Made by a program: the position numbers and the translations under genes. Below, one piece after another: positions 24,973-33,928 of a DNA stretch of 33,928 nt. Origin of the DNA: Blastopirellula sp. (GTDB lineage Bacteria; Planctomycetota; Planctomycetia; Pirellulales; Pirellulaceae). Below the pieces are notes generated by a model. The model made no database searches. It worked only from the letters and a program-made list of their open reading frames with translations, and had not been told where the DNA came from. Within the stretch, counting starts at the first letter, position 1. Each line of letters begins with the position of its first letter. Location of the stretch: NCBI GenBank assembly GCA_002733575.1, contig NVWB01000179.1, positions 1-33,928 of the forward strand, written 5' to 3'.

Positions 24973-27606
24973 ATGAACTTCTTACCCCAATTCACCTCTA
25001 TCGGATTCGCCATTGCAGGGCTTGCCTGTGCTGCTGGGCCGATCATTATTCATTTGCTGAACCGGCGCCGGTTTCGCACCGTGAATTGGGCAGCGATGGA
25101 TTTCTTGCTCGAAGCCGTTCAACGCAATCGTAAAATCATGCAAATGCGTGATATTCTGCTACTCATTCTACGAACAGCAGCTGTACTATTTTTTGGATTG
25201 GCATTGGCCCGGCCCTTTATGGCACTCGGTACTCATCAGTACGATGCTACTCAGCCATTGCATGCAATTGTGGTGATCGATAACAGTCTGAGCATGGGGC
25301 TAGAGTCTTTAGAAGGTACGCTGCTTGATCAGGCGATTGAAAAATCACTGAAATTCATCGATCAACTTCCCCCAGGCAGCCGCACTACGGTGATTCCCTT
25401 ATGCGGCTCTGCGGCTCCGATTGCAGAAGATGCCTATCGCACGAAAGAAGATGCTAAAGAGGCCATTCAACGCATTGAAGTTGTCTCACGCTCAAGTTCA
25501 ATTCGCATGGCAGGCAACTTGGCTACAGCCGCTGCTGAACGGATACCACAACTTGCACCTCGGGTGGTGATGTTCACCGACCAACAATCGGGCAACTGGA
25601 AAGACCTGTTGGATGCGTCACAAGCAGAGTCGTTGCCTGAAATGCAACTGGTGGAAGTCGGCGATGCGGACACAACCAACACTTGGGTCTCTGACTTTAA
25701 AATCCAAGACGCCTTGGCTGATGTTGATACACCGACCAACTTTGTAGTTCGTATCCAACACGAAGGCGAGCAACCACGCGATGATCTTCAGGTGGTGTTT
25801 AAAGTTAACGGAGACGAGGTCGCCTCGAAAACGATCAGCTTCGAGGCAGGTTCCTCGGCAAAAGAAATCAGTTTTCGCTACACGTTTGATATTGCCACGG
25901 TCGAACCAGGTAAGCCAGTGTTTGTTCCTGTGGAAGTGGCCATCTCGCCTGATCGTTTACACTCGGATGATTCGCGTTCGTTAATCGTCCCGGTGGTTGC
26001 CGCGCTTCCAGTACTATTTATTGATGAACTGAGTAATTCCGAAGAAGACCCTAGAAAAAACCGCTTTGGTGCCACTTGGAGTCTACGAAGATTGTTGGCT
26101 CCAATCACTGATCGCTCAGAGACCGACCGACAGTTAATTCAGATTCGTCATGTCAAACATTCGGATTTAACCCCGCAAGAGCTGAAGGAAGCATTGCAAG
26201 ATACGCGCTTAACGGTGATCGCCGGAATTGAGGAACCGCCGGAGTATTTTGTTTCGCTGTTGCGTGAGTACCTACAGCAAGGCGGCCAACTGTTCATCGC
26301 AGCCGGCAGTCAGTTTGACCCTGTCGCTTGGACAGATGTTGCTTGGAAAGGTGGAGCCGGCATCTTGCCGCTTCCGCTCAAAGACTCGCCCATAGGCCAT
26401 TCAGTTGACAGCCTAGTTGAAGAGTTGAAACCGTTTCGGCTGGCGTACTCTAGCATGCGAGATCATGCGCTGTTCCGTTTGGCAGGTCAATCTGACTCCC
26501 AGCTGCTGGACCTCTATTCCGAGCCCCTTTTCTTTAAAGCGGTGGTACCCAACAGCGATGCGGCTGCTTATGACGCATTAGAAAAAACTGAACGAGCACG
26601 CTTAGAGAAACAGGCTTCCATCTCCTCTGAACTTCTCAAGCAACAACGGGCCATTCAAGCCGCAAATGCGATCTCTGCTGCAGAAGAAGCATCGATTGAA
26701 AATCTAGAACTGCAATTATTAGAGCTACAACCGCAGTGGTTACTTTGGAAGTCGGAAAAACCACGCACAACGGCTATTCGTGAAATCACAGATGCTTCTT
26801 TCCCCACAAACAACCTTGCCAGTGAGACGCAAGGGAGCGAGGAGAATGCAGCGAATTCTGATCGAACCAAGGAAATTGACCAACAGATCGAGGCATCCAG
26901 GCCGAGAGTGTTGGCTCGCTTTGACAATCAAGTCGGGTTCATTGTTGAGAGAAACATTGAAAAAGGACGGGTGATTTTTGCTTCCAGCAGTTTAGACAAC
27001 CGCTGGACCACACTGCCTGGCACCAACGCAATTTTAATGTTTGATCGTATCTTACGCGGAATGCTGGAATCAACGATGCCTCAACGGACATTTGAAGAAA
27101 TAGAGCAACTGACTCTGCCTATCGCAAACACCACGCCTGCCACTTATGTGGAACTCTGGCGGCCAGGTCAAGATTCGCCTGAGTCGTTGCCGATAGGGTT
27201 CATTGACGAAGATACCAAGGGAATTACGATCAACGATTTATTAACCAGTGGCCAGTATACATTGCACATCAAAGAGCAATCGCAAAGCATTGATCCACTC
27301 GGTTCAGGTAATGATGAGAATGCTCAAATAATTCCTCTTGTCATTCAATCTCCCGCACATGAATCGGAACTTTCAAAATTATCGGAAGAAGATTTTAACG
27401 CACGCGAATTAGGAACACACGTGCGCTGGATCTCTAGCGATCAAGAAATCAGTCTCTCTGGCACGCAAATCCAGGGACAAAACTGGTGGAAATATCTGGT
27501 CACGGCCTTACTCTTCTGTTTGCTGGCAGAGTTGTTATTCCTGGCCAAGCCTGGTTTGTTATCGCCATTTCAAGCGAAGCCTAAAGAGATTACCACTGCC
27601 GACTAA
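24973..27606 (+). CDS. BatA-domain and VWA-domain membrane protein
   Basis: 877 residues. It opens with the aerotolerance-regulator (BatA) N-terminus: a first membrane helix (6-28), then IIHLLNRRRFRTVNWAAMDFLL, then a second helix (58-80). A von Willebrand A domain follows from about 97 with MIDAS motif DNSLSMG (Asp103, Ser105, Ser107) and TDQQSGNW near 207, so metal-dependent ligand binding is likely. The long middle is extracytoplasmic, with a glutamine-amidotransferase-like segment (VLFIDEL and EYLQQGGQLFIAAGS) and a coiled-coil stretch around 540-580. A final membrane helix lies at about 839-857. In other bacteria such proteins work with MoxR ATPases and DUF58 proteins in envelope maturation; those partners are not in the window. 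It heads a four-gene group; no ribosome site is evident. Confidence 0.88.
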   Translation: MNFLPQFTSIGFAIAGLACAAGPIIIHLLNRRRFRTVNWAAMDFLLEAVQRNRKIMQMRDILLLILRTAAVLFFGLALARPFMALGTHQYDATQPLHAIVVIDNSLSMGLESLEGTLLDQAIEKSLKFIDQLPPGSRTTVIPLCGSAAPIAEDAYRTKEDAKEAIQRIEVVSRSSSIRMAGNLATAAAERIPQLAPRVVMFTDQQSGNWKDLLDASQAESLPEMQLVEVGDADTTNTWVSDFKIQDALADVDTPTNFVVRIQHEGEQPRDDLQVVFKVNGDEVASKTISFEAGSSAKEISFRYTFDIATVEPGKPVFVPVEVAISPDRLHSDDSRSLIVPVVAALPVLFIDELSNSEEDPRKNRFGATWSLRRLLAPITDRSETDRQLIQIRHVKHSDLTPQELKEALQDTRLTVIAGIEEPPEYFVSLLREYLQQGGQLFIAAGSQFDPVAWTDVAWKGGAGILPLPLKDSPIGHSVDSLVEELKPFRLAYSSMRDHALFRLAGQSDSQLLDLYSEPLFFKAVVPNSDAAAYDALEKTERARLEKQASISSELLKQQRAIQAANAISAAEEASIENLELQLLELQPQWLLWKSEKPRTTAIREITDASFPTNNLASETQGSEENAANSDRTKEIDQQIEASRPRVLARFDNQVGFIVERNIEKGRVIFASSSLDNRWTTLPGTNAILMFDRILRGMLESTMPQRTFEEIEQLTLPIANTTPATYVELWRPGQDSPESLPIGFIDEDTKGITINDLLTSGQYTLHIKEQSQSIDPLGSGNDENAQIIPLVIQSPAHESELSKLSEEDFNARELGTHVRWISSDQEISLSGTQIQGQNWWKYLVTALLFCLLAELLFLAKPGLLSPFQAKPKEITTAD

Positions 27607-27672
27607 CGCTCAATCGGTTAATTCAAAACACTGAAACTCATAACTTCACAACCCAATAGAAACTGAACTCCA

Positions 27673-30135
27673 ATGCTAACTCAGGTGATAGGCTGGTTAT
27701 TAGGGATAGATGGTGCCACGTCAATTGACGGCATCCATGTCTCTCTGGCTGCACCTTGGGCCGAGAAAAGTTCGTTTTGGGTCTTCTTGGGGTGTGTGGC
27801 TGCGATCTGTCTTTCGCTGTGGTTCTATTGGAAGTTTCAAGACAAACTGACGCCCAAGTATCGCGTGGTATTTGGAATTGCTCGTGGGCTGTTATTATCG
27901 ATGCTGGTCATCACGCTTGCCGATCCAATCCTTCAATTCACCGCCACCAATGATCCACAACCGATTGTTTATGCTGTGTTTGATGGGACTGAAAGCATGG
28001 CGATTGTCGACCAGACTTCTGGCCAACAACCGAGCGAGACGACAGACGCATCCACAGGTATCTCGCGAGTTGATCTCTTAAAGCAGTTTCTTTCTCAATC
28101 AGAGAACAATCTGTTAGATCGACTTCAAACTGAAAAAAACATTCGTATCGAGCCGTTGATTTTCGATGGGGTCAACACAAGTACGCTCCGGCGACTGACG
28201 ACCGACCGATCAGGCAGGCTAGACTCGTTTGATTCCAAGGAGTTAGTGTCCCAAATATCGACTCAAGGAAAAGTCACTGCGACCGGCGAAATGCTGACTG
28301 AGTTATCCAAGCAATTTCGCAGCTCGCGTATGGCAGGCGTATTACTGTTTAGTGACTTTGCTCACAACGCCGGTATTGCTCCACTAGGCACTGCTAGCGG
28401 AGCAGATCTTTCTCCCATTCGACGAGTGGGCGTACCGATTCATACGATTGGCATCGGGGCAGTTTCGGCCATTGACTTGGCGGTGGAAGTGCAACCTCCG
28501 CCGAAGATGAAAAAAGCCGAACGCGCAAATATCACCGTCCGAATCACCCAAACCGGCTTGGACTCGCAAGCTGTGACAGTGCGTGTTACCGCTCAAAAAG
28601 TGGAAGGCACAAATTCCGCTCCTTCGGATTCGGCAGACGATATACTGGTCGGCACGGAAACCGTATTACTTTCATCCAGTGTTCATTACATTGACATTTC
28701 TTTTACACCAGAAGAAGCAGGCCGATTTGCCTTCATCGCGGAAATCGATCCGCAGCCAGGCGAAGCAACCCTTGAAAACAATCGTTCCTCTCGCAGTATT
28801 AATATCATCGACGATTATCTTCGCTTGATGTATGTCGAGAACGAACCGACCTGGGAATGGCGATTCATCAAAGAAGTCTTTCATCGTGATAAACTCGTTG
28901 GCATGCGAGGCTTTAGAACGTTCTTGCGTTCGGCAGATCCTAAAGTTCGACAGAACAACGATCTGTTCCTTCCTACACTCACGCCCAAGCGAAGTGACTT
29001 CTTTGCGAATGACGTCATTTTTCTGGGAGACATGCCCGGTGCAACGGTCAGTGATCGTTTCTGTGAAATGACCCGAGAGTTTGTGGGTAACTTCGGCGGC
29101 GGTTTAGTTGTCATCGCAGGGCCACACTATGGACCAGGACAACTGGCCGATTCTCCACTGGCCGATATGTTGCCGGTTAAAGTCAACACAGGCAGCATCA
29201 TTCGAGACAATCGCGAATTTGATTTGCAATTAACTACGCTTGGCCTGCAATCCGATTTCATGCAATTAGGCCAAGCCGATGATGCTCAAGAGAATATGGA
29301 AGCTTGGAAAAACTTAGGGAAACTATCGTGGTATCAACCCGTTTCCGGTATCCATTCGCAGGCCATCGTGTTGGCCGAACATCCGTATGACACTTGCGAC
29401 GATGGCATCACACCACAACCACTGATTGCCGTGCGTCGTTATGGCAACGGCGAAGTGGTTTACATCGCCTTCAACGAACTTTGGCGATTACGAAGAAAGC
29501 ATGGTGAGCTATACTATCGCCAGTTCTGGTCGCAGTTGATCAATCGACTAGGGCTAGGGCATGCCTTGGGAAGCCAAAAACGTTTTGTTGTGCGAACAGA
29601 TCGTGAGAAATATCAAGCAGACGATAAAGCCATTATTTCCGTCGAAGCTTATGACGAGAACTTTGAGCCGCTCACCGAAGCAGATCTCAATGGCCGTTCA
29701 CTCTCCGCAGAAATGTTTGTTCCTGACGCGACCGGAAGAGCGACCGTATTACACGAATTCACCATTCCACAATTACGAGATGGAAGATTTGAAACCAGAC
29801 TTCCCCTTTATAATGATGGGCAGTACCAAGTTCGAGTCCTCGACCCGATCACCCAGGACAAAAGCGAAGTTCGGTTTCAAGTGGCCGGGGTTTCAGCCGA
29901 ACTCCGAAACGCGGTCCGCAATGTTGAACTTCAAGACGAAATTGCCCGGCAAAGCGGTGGCTCTTCCTTTGAGATCAGACAAGCCGACCAATTGTTTGAT
30001 CAATTACAACTCAAAGATGTACGCGAAGAGTTTACCCGCAATCATCCGCTTTGGGCCACGCCACTTTGGTTCATTCTGATCACGGGCCTGATGCTCGGAG
30101 AATGGTTTTCACGGAAGGTGGCACATCTGGCATGA
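27673..30135 (+). CDS. Membrane protein with VWA-like and glutamine-amidotransferase-like domains
   Basis: 820 residues, 66 bases after the BatA gene. Two membrane helices (about 36-54 and 66-84) lead to a VWA-like domain opening IVYAVFDGTESMAIVD; the MIDAS motif reads DGTES (Asp104, Thr106, Ser108) instead of DxSxS. GVLLFSDFAHNAG follows near 220, a beta-sandwich near 275-375 (VEVQPPPKMKKAERANITV), then a class-I amidotransferase-like fold near 390-620 (FLGDMPGATVSD, FGGGLVVIAGPHYGPG) without a visible catalytic Cys. RYGNGEVVYIAFNELWRLR is typical of this planctomycete family. The C-terminus has one last helix (about 793-812). It probably pairs with the BatA protein. It overlaps the next gene by four bases (ATGA), so translation is coupled. 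Confidence 0.83.
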   Translation: MLTQVIGWLLGIDGATSIDGIHVSLAAPWAEKSSFWVFLGCVAAICLSLWFYWKFQDKLTPKYRVVFGIARGLLLSMLVITLADPILQFTATNDPQPIVYAVFDGTESMAIVDQTSGQQPSETTDASTGISRVDLLKQFLSQSENNLLDRLQTEKNIRIEPLIFDGVNTSTLRRLTTDRSGRLDSFDSKELVSQISTQGKVTATGEMLTELSKQFRSSRMAGVLLFSDFAHNAGIAPLGTASGADLSPIRRVGVPIHTIGIGAVSAIDLAVEVQPPPKMKKAERANITVRITQTGLDSQAVTVRVTAQKVEGTNSAPSDSADDILVGTETVLLSSSVHYIDISFTPEEAGRFAFIAEIDPQPGEATLENNRSSRSINIIDDYLRLMYVENEPTWEWRFIKEVFHRDKLVGMRGFRTFLRSADPKVRQNNDLFLPTLTPKRSDFFANDVIFLGDMPGATVSDRFCEMTREFVGNFGGGLVVIAGPHYGPGQLADSPLADMLPVKVNTGSIIRDNREFDLQLTTLGLQSDFMQLGQADDAQENMEAWKNLGKLSWYQPVSGIHSQAIVLAEHPYDTCDDGITPQPLIAVRRYGNGEVVYIAFNELWRLRRKHGELYYRQFWSQLINRLGLGHALGSQKRFVVRTDREKYQADDKAIISVEAYDENFEPLTEADLNGRSLSAEMFVPDATGRATVLHEFTIPQLRDGRFETRLPLYNDGQYQVRVLDPITQDKSEVRFQVAGVSAELRNAVRNVELQDEIARQSGGSSFEIRQADQLFDQLQLKDVREEFTRNHPLWATPLWFILITGLMLGEWFSRKVAHLA

Positions 30136-31817
30136 GCAAGTCGAAACTCAATACTCTCCGCAGGCAGTTACAGAAGCTGCTGCAAACACGCCGCAGTGTT
30201 CGCCTGGGCAGTGCGTGGTCGGCAATACTGATTTCGCTGATTGCCGTCTTACTCTCGGTCTTCGCCATTGACTTACTATTTGAACTTTCGGTACTTCAAC
30301 GCCTGATTGTGTTCACGATTGCAGTCACTATTTTCTACTGGTCGACAGTTCGCTTCTCGCTTCCACTATTTGGAATTCATGAGACCGAACTAGAAATGGC
30401 ATTACTGGTTGAACATCAACACGGCATCGAAAGTGATCTGGTTAGCGCTTTACAGTTTGAGTCTCCTGAAGCATCCCAGTGGGGTTCCGAGAATCTAGAG
30501 ACCGCGGTAATCGACTACGTGGCAGACCTGGGCACTGGTATCGATGTCTTCGCAGGGCTCAACACTCGCTCGTTCAAAAAACGGCTTTCCACTATGGGCG
30601 TTGCTCTGTTCATCGCGGTAGTTCTTGGGTTGATCTATCCGAGTACGCTCACCGTATTCTTTCAGCGTCTGCTGCTTGGCAATCAACATTATCCAACATC
30701 GACACAAATAACAGAACTCGATGTTTCTGGGTTCACCATCGATCTAGTGCGGCCTTCCCAATCCATCGTGAATATCGGTTACGGCCAGCCGTTAGAATTT
30801 AATCTTCAGGCCGCAGGAGTTATTCCAGAACAAGGCCGGATCTTGCTCACTAATTCGCAGGGCAAAGAGACTGAGATTTTGCTCACACCCGATGAAAGTT
30901 CGACGGAAAATCGATTCACTGCGGAACTACCCCGGTTACTTGCCCCTATTCGCTACCAAGTATTTCTGGGAGATGCCTGGACTGACCCTGCACCTGTGCA
31001 AGTCATTTCACTACCAATTATTGAGGCAACCATCCAAGTAACACCTCCCCAGTACGCAGCCGCCGAAGAGGCTGAGGTTGTTTCAACCAACCTGCAAGCC
31101 TCGGTGTTGGAAGGCAGTCGCATTCAACTTAAAGCACAAAGTTCTAAAAAACTAACCGAAGCTTATTTGCTAATACAAACAGACGAGGAGCCGATCAAAG
31201 TTTCATTAGAGGCAAGTGATTCTGAGAACAAGAATTGGACTCTCCCCAATAAAACGCCACCCTTTGATTCGATCTCAGGTCCAGTCCGATTTGAGCTTCA
31301 TGTTTTGGATCAAGATCAATTGAAATCTCAGTTCCCTCTGCGAGGTTACTTGCGTATCAAGGCAGATCGCGGCCCTCAGGTATCCGGCGCATTCGTACAT
31401 AAAGTCACCTTGCCTAACGCTCAACCTTTGCTCGATTATCGGGTCGATGATGATCATGGTATTTCACAACTCCGCTTAAATGTTCAAATTGAGCGTGACT
31501 CAGTCGTGTCAGATACACGATACTATGAGATATTAAAAGACCTGCCACTGCATAAGGCAAAGCTTCCGCTGATAGGCCAGTTTCAGTTGAATTTGTCGGA
31601 ATTACAACTCAACAAAAACGACCGCTTACGCATGCGATTAGAAGCCACCGATTACCGGGGCGAGATCGAAGGACTGACAACACTGAGCGAACCACTGGTT
31701 CTAGACATATCAGATGAAAGCGGCGTATTAGCGGCCATTTCTGAAGCCGATGAAAAATCAGAAGAACAAATTACGGATATCATAAAACGTCAACTCGGCA
31801 TTGGAGAAACAAAATGA
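30132..31817 (+). CDS. DUF4175-like membrane protein of the BatA/VWA operon
   Basis: 561 residues from the ATG at 30132, which overlaps the previous stop in ATGA; a longer frame from 30051 would run inside the upstream gene and is rejected. After a basic cytosolic start, two membrane helices (about 28-50 and 55-72) and a third (about 153-172) bracket a helical segment with HQHGIESDLVSALQFE. The rest is extracytoplasmic beta domains with VTPPQYAAAEEAEVVS (the PPxY-type motif of DUF4175-like sandwiches), LEGSRIQLKAQSSKKLTEAYL and YRVDDDHGISQLRLNVQI. No catalytic motif is seen. It ends in an ATGA overlap with the next gene, so three genes are translationally coupled. Family naming is from memory of the motif pattern. 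Confidence 0.75.
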   Translation: MSKSKLNTLRRQLQKLLQTRRSVRLGSAWSAILISLIAVLLSVFAIDLLFELSVLQRLIVFTIAVTIFYWSTVRFSLPLFGIHETELEMALLVEHQHGIESDLVSALQFESPEASQWGSENLETAVIDYVADLGTGIDVFAGLNTRSFKKRLSTMGVALFIAVVLGLIYPSTLTVFFQRLLLGNQHYPTSTQITELDVSGFTIDLVRPSQSIVNIGYGQPLEFNLQAAGVIPEQGRILLTNSQGKETEILLTPDESSTENRFTAELPRLLAPIRYQVFLGDAWTDPAPVQVISLPIIEATIQVTPPQYAAAEEAEVVSTNLQASVLEGSRIQLKAQSSKKLTEAYLLIQTDEEPIKVSLEASDSENKNWTLPNKTPPFDSISGPVRFELHVLDQDQLKSQFPLRGYLRIKADRGPQVSGAFVHKVTLPNAQPLLDYRVDDDHGISQLRLNVQIERDSVVSDTRYYEILKDLPLHKAKLPLIGQFQLNLSELQLNKNDRLRMRLEATDYRGEIEGLTTLSEPLVLDISDESGVLAAISEADEKSEEQITDIIKRQLGIGETK

Positions 31818-33928
31818 ATCGAATCATTTGCCTAATCCTGCTGTCCTTAATCACTATGCCTTCGCTGGTTGCTGCGCAAGCGATTGAACTGGTCGATCTA
31901 CAGCGGCGTCAACAAGCTCAACAACGTGCCAGGGCGATGACACAAGAACTAATCTCTGGAGTTCTCGATATCCAAATTCGGCAACTAGAAGAAAATCAAC
32001 TCACAAGCTTGCCCGTCTATACTGACATCAAAACCATGCGTGCCAATGTTGATCAGTTAGTCGAAAACGAAATGGGCAACATTGTCAATCTATTAACAGA
32101 AGCCCAATCTGGCACGCAACAGCAACGGCTACAGAAGTTTAACAGTGCCAGAGATGCCATCCGAGAAGTGGTGCTGGCATTAATGGCCGAGCGCCAACGA
32201 CTTTACAAACGGCTACAAATCGCCAGGCTTGCCGCACAAACGCGGGAAGTTATCGCACTTCAACAAAAAACAAAAGTCGCCACATCCGGTTTGACCGACC
32301 AGCCAATCCAACAACGCGAAACCTTGGCACTGGCCGTGATTCAAGATCAACGCGATGTGAACGGCTTGTTCCTTCAACTGGTTGACACCTTAAACGAAGT
32401 CGGCCAATGGAGCGGACGCATTGGCGCCGGTGCTATTGATGGACTACGGATTCTTAAAGCGGCTGAAGTAGGGCTGCACTTAGACAATTCACTTCAATCG
32501 GCCAGCACAGGCCGGTTCGATGATGCCGCAGTCAGCCAGAAATCTACCATCAAAGGCTTACTGAAACTACTAGAAAAGCTGGAAGAGACGCGTGGATTAA
32601 TCGGAGCCGACCGCGAAGCAGCACGGAAACTAGTTCAAGCAATCACCAAAAAGCAAGAAGAGCTACGTGAGACAACAAAGAACACAGACATTGCCCAAGA
32701 GACACCGGAAGAATTAATCGAGCAACAGGAAGAGATCCACAAAGAGCTCGGAAAACTGGCCGCAAGCCTTCAGGCTCAAGAAGAACTACAACCCCTTTTA
32801 GAGCAAAGCAAGTCAGCCGCCCACGAGGCAATCGCCGACCTATTTGAGGGCGATCAAGAAAAATCGCTTGACGATCAAAACAAGGTGCTCGGGGCACTTG
32901 CCGAACTGGAGCATCAACTTGAATCGGATGCTTCTAAGCAAACCCAAGATCAAAGTGCTGATAGCCTGGCAAACCGCATTGAATCATTAGAAAAAGCACA
33001 GGCAGAACTTCACCAGTTGGCCAAACAACAAGAGGAAGCAGAACTAGCTCTAGAGAAAAATCAAACTGAAGCGAGCAAAAAATCAGCAGATACCGCAAAG
33101 AGACTCGAAGAGCTAACACATCAGGAAGAGTTGCCTTCGCCTGTACTTTCTCGCATAGCCAACGCGCAAGAACTGACTGAAGCAGCGGCAAGTGAATCTG
33201 CGGATGCCAAAGAACCTGAAAGCTTAGAGAGTGCTCAAGAAGCTCTCGGAAAAGCGAGCGAGGCCATCGAACGTGCGGAATCCGAACTGGCAGCGCAGAT
33301 TGCCGATGCCAAACGCGAGCAGTTAGCAGTTGAAGTGGGCGAACTTGCCAGAGCGGCTGAAGCTTTAGAACGCGCGGCAGCCGCTCAACAACAGATTGCC
33401 AATACGGTAGCAGAAGCAACAGAAGAGAAAGGGTTAACACCCGAAGAAACGCAAAGCCTAATCGACACCGAAAAAGCTGTGGAAAGCATCGCCCAAGACA
33501 TCGCCAAAGGAGTTGAAAACACTTCACCTGAAACGCAGGAAATTCTCAAAAAAGCGGACTCCCCTATTCAAGCAACAAAAAATGCTTTGCAGCAATCAAA
33601 AGATCAGCCTGCCCAAGAGGCGAAACCGCAACTCGCCGAAGCAGAGCAACAAGCAAACCAAGCGGCCGATCAACTCAAACAAGCGGCCGCACAACTTCGC
33701 AAAGACGCAGGCATAGCGGCTGCCGAACTTGCGAAAATTGCCGATCAGCAATTGGCCGATGTTCAGCAAACGAAGTCTGCGGTTGAAATGGCCATTGAAC
33801 AAGGGAAAAACTCGCTTCAACAAGATATCGCCAACCTGCAAGAAGCAAGCAAAGAATTAGGCCAAGCCAAAGCCAATCAACAACGTGCAGCAGGCAATGA
33901 TGAGGCGGCCCAAGCACAACAACTGGCG
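31814..33928 (+). CDS. Exported Gln/Ala/Glu-rich coiled-coil protein (cut by right edge)
   Basis: 705 codons are open from the ATG at 31814, preceded by TTGGAGAAAC, and no stop occurs before the edge. The first four bases overlap the previous stop (ATGA). Residues 1-21 are a signal peptide ending LVAA before QAIELVD. Residues 22-275 are helical but varied. From about 270 to the edge the protein is almost entirely charged and Ala/Gln/Glu/Lys-rich with heptad-like spacing, for example ELGKLAASLQAQEEL, SLEKAQAELHQLAKQQ and AAEALERAAAAQQQI. It should form a long extracytoplasmic coiled coil and may link the membrane complex encoded upstream to another envelope layer. No enzyme motif is visible. 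Confidence 0.85.
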   Translation, partial: MNRIICLILLSLITMPSLVAAQAIELVDLQRRQQAQQRARAMTQELISGVLDIQIRQLEENQLTSLPVYTDIKTMRANVDQLVENEMGNIVNLLTEAQSGTQQQRLQKFNSARDAIREVVLALMAERQRLYKRLQIARLAAQTREVIALQQKTKVATSGLTDQPIQQRETLALAVIQDQRDVNGLFLQLVDTLNEVGQWSGRIGAGAIDGLRILKAAEVGLHLDNSLQSASTGRFDDAAVSQKSTIKGLLKLLEKLEETRGLIGADREAARKLVQAITKKQEELRETTKNTDIAQETPEELIEQQEEIHKELGKLAASLQAQEELQPLLEQSKSAAHEAIADLFEGDQEKSLDDQNKVLGALAELEHQLESDASKQTQDQSADSLANRIESLEKAQAELHQLAKQQEEAELALEKNQTEASKKSADTAKRLEELTHQEELPSPVLSRIANAQELTEAAASESADAKEPESLESAQEALGKASEAIERAESELAAQIADAKREQLAVEVGELARAAEALERAAAAQQQIANTVAEATEEKGLTPEETQSLIDTEKAVESIAQDIAKGVENTSPETQEILKKADSPIQATKNALQQSKDQPAQEAKPQLAEAEQQANQAADQLKQAAAQLRKDAGIAAAELAKIADQQLADVQQTKSAVEMAIEQGKNSLQQDIANLQEASKELGQAKANQQRAAGNDEAAQAQQLA

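Noticed and set aside
29561..30079. 172-codon frame inside the VWA-like gene
   Set aside because: It is in an alternative frame of a gene with strong domain evidence and has a Lys/Pro/Ser-rich, non-protein-like composition.
32934..33527. Leu-rich 197-codon frame on the minus strand
   Set aside because: It is the antisense of the Gln/Lys/Glu-rich coiled coil; the Leu runs come from reversed CAA, AAG and GAG codons.
1..33928. CRISPR array, insertion sequence or prophage
   Set aside because: No regular spaced repeats, transposase, integrase or phage structural gene was seen on either strand.

Overview
The window looks like a chromosomal segment of a planctomycete (Planctomycetota, probably a Pirellulales/Planctomycetales relative). 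This rests on gene content rather than on any marker RNA: a Tat-exported Gfo/Idh/MocA oxidoreductase, a BatA/VWA membrane operon, a secreted squalene-cyclase-fold protein, a 1584-residue single-pass protein ending in a PQQ-like propeller, and an enlarged YidC. Base composition is moderate (roughly half GC by eye). Several genes start at GTG or TTG and many lack a clear ribosome binding site. No rRNA, tRNA, CRISPR array, transposase or phage gene was found.

Left part (1-5526): the membrane N-terminus of an FtsK-type DNA translocase runs off the left edge (minus strand), followed by a membrane-anchored SGNH/GDSL hydrolase (minus). A 612-base divergent gap with several palindromes precedes an ECF sigma factor, a membrane protein that is probably its anti-sigma factor (with a propeller-like C-terminus), and a small exported protein (all plus). 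A lipoprotein gene with its own terminator converges on this group.

Middle part (5918-16896) is mostly housekeeping: an exported glycosidase-like propeller protein and truB (minus), hemL (plus) converging on tsaB (minus), two tandem metallophosphoesterase paralogues (plus), then yidC and mnmE (plus). Three intergenic gaps here hold REP/MITE-like inverted repeats (5824-5890, 7488-7559, 15308-15490).

Right part (17165-33928, all plus): a Tat-exported oxidoreductase closed by a strong terminator; the 1584-residue giant; a run of three hairpins; an exported alpha/alpha-toroid protein; then four genes (BatA/VWA protein, second VWA-like protein, DUF4175-like membrane protein, exported coiled-coil protein cut by the right edge). 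The last three are tightly coupled, with two 4-base ATGA overlaps, and probably act as one envelope complex.

Most promising for novelty: the palindrome cluster and structured gap before the sigma factor, the sigma/anti-sigma/exported-protein trio, the PDZ-like insertion in YidC, the hairpin run around the giant gene's stop codon, and the envelope operon. None of these was tested by a search; all family names come from reading motifs.
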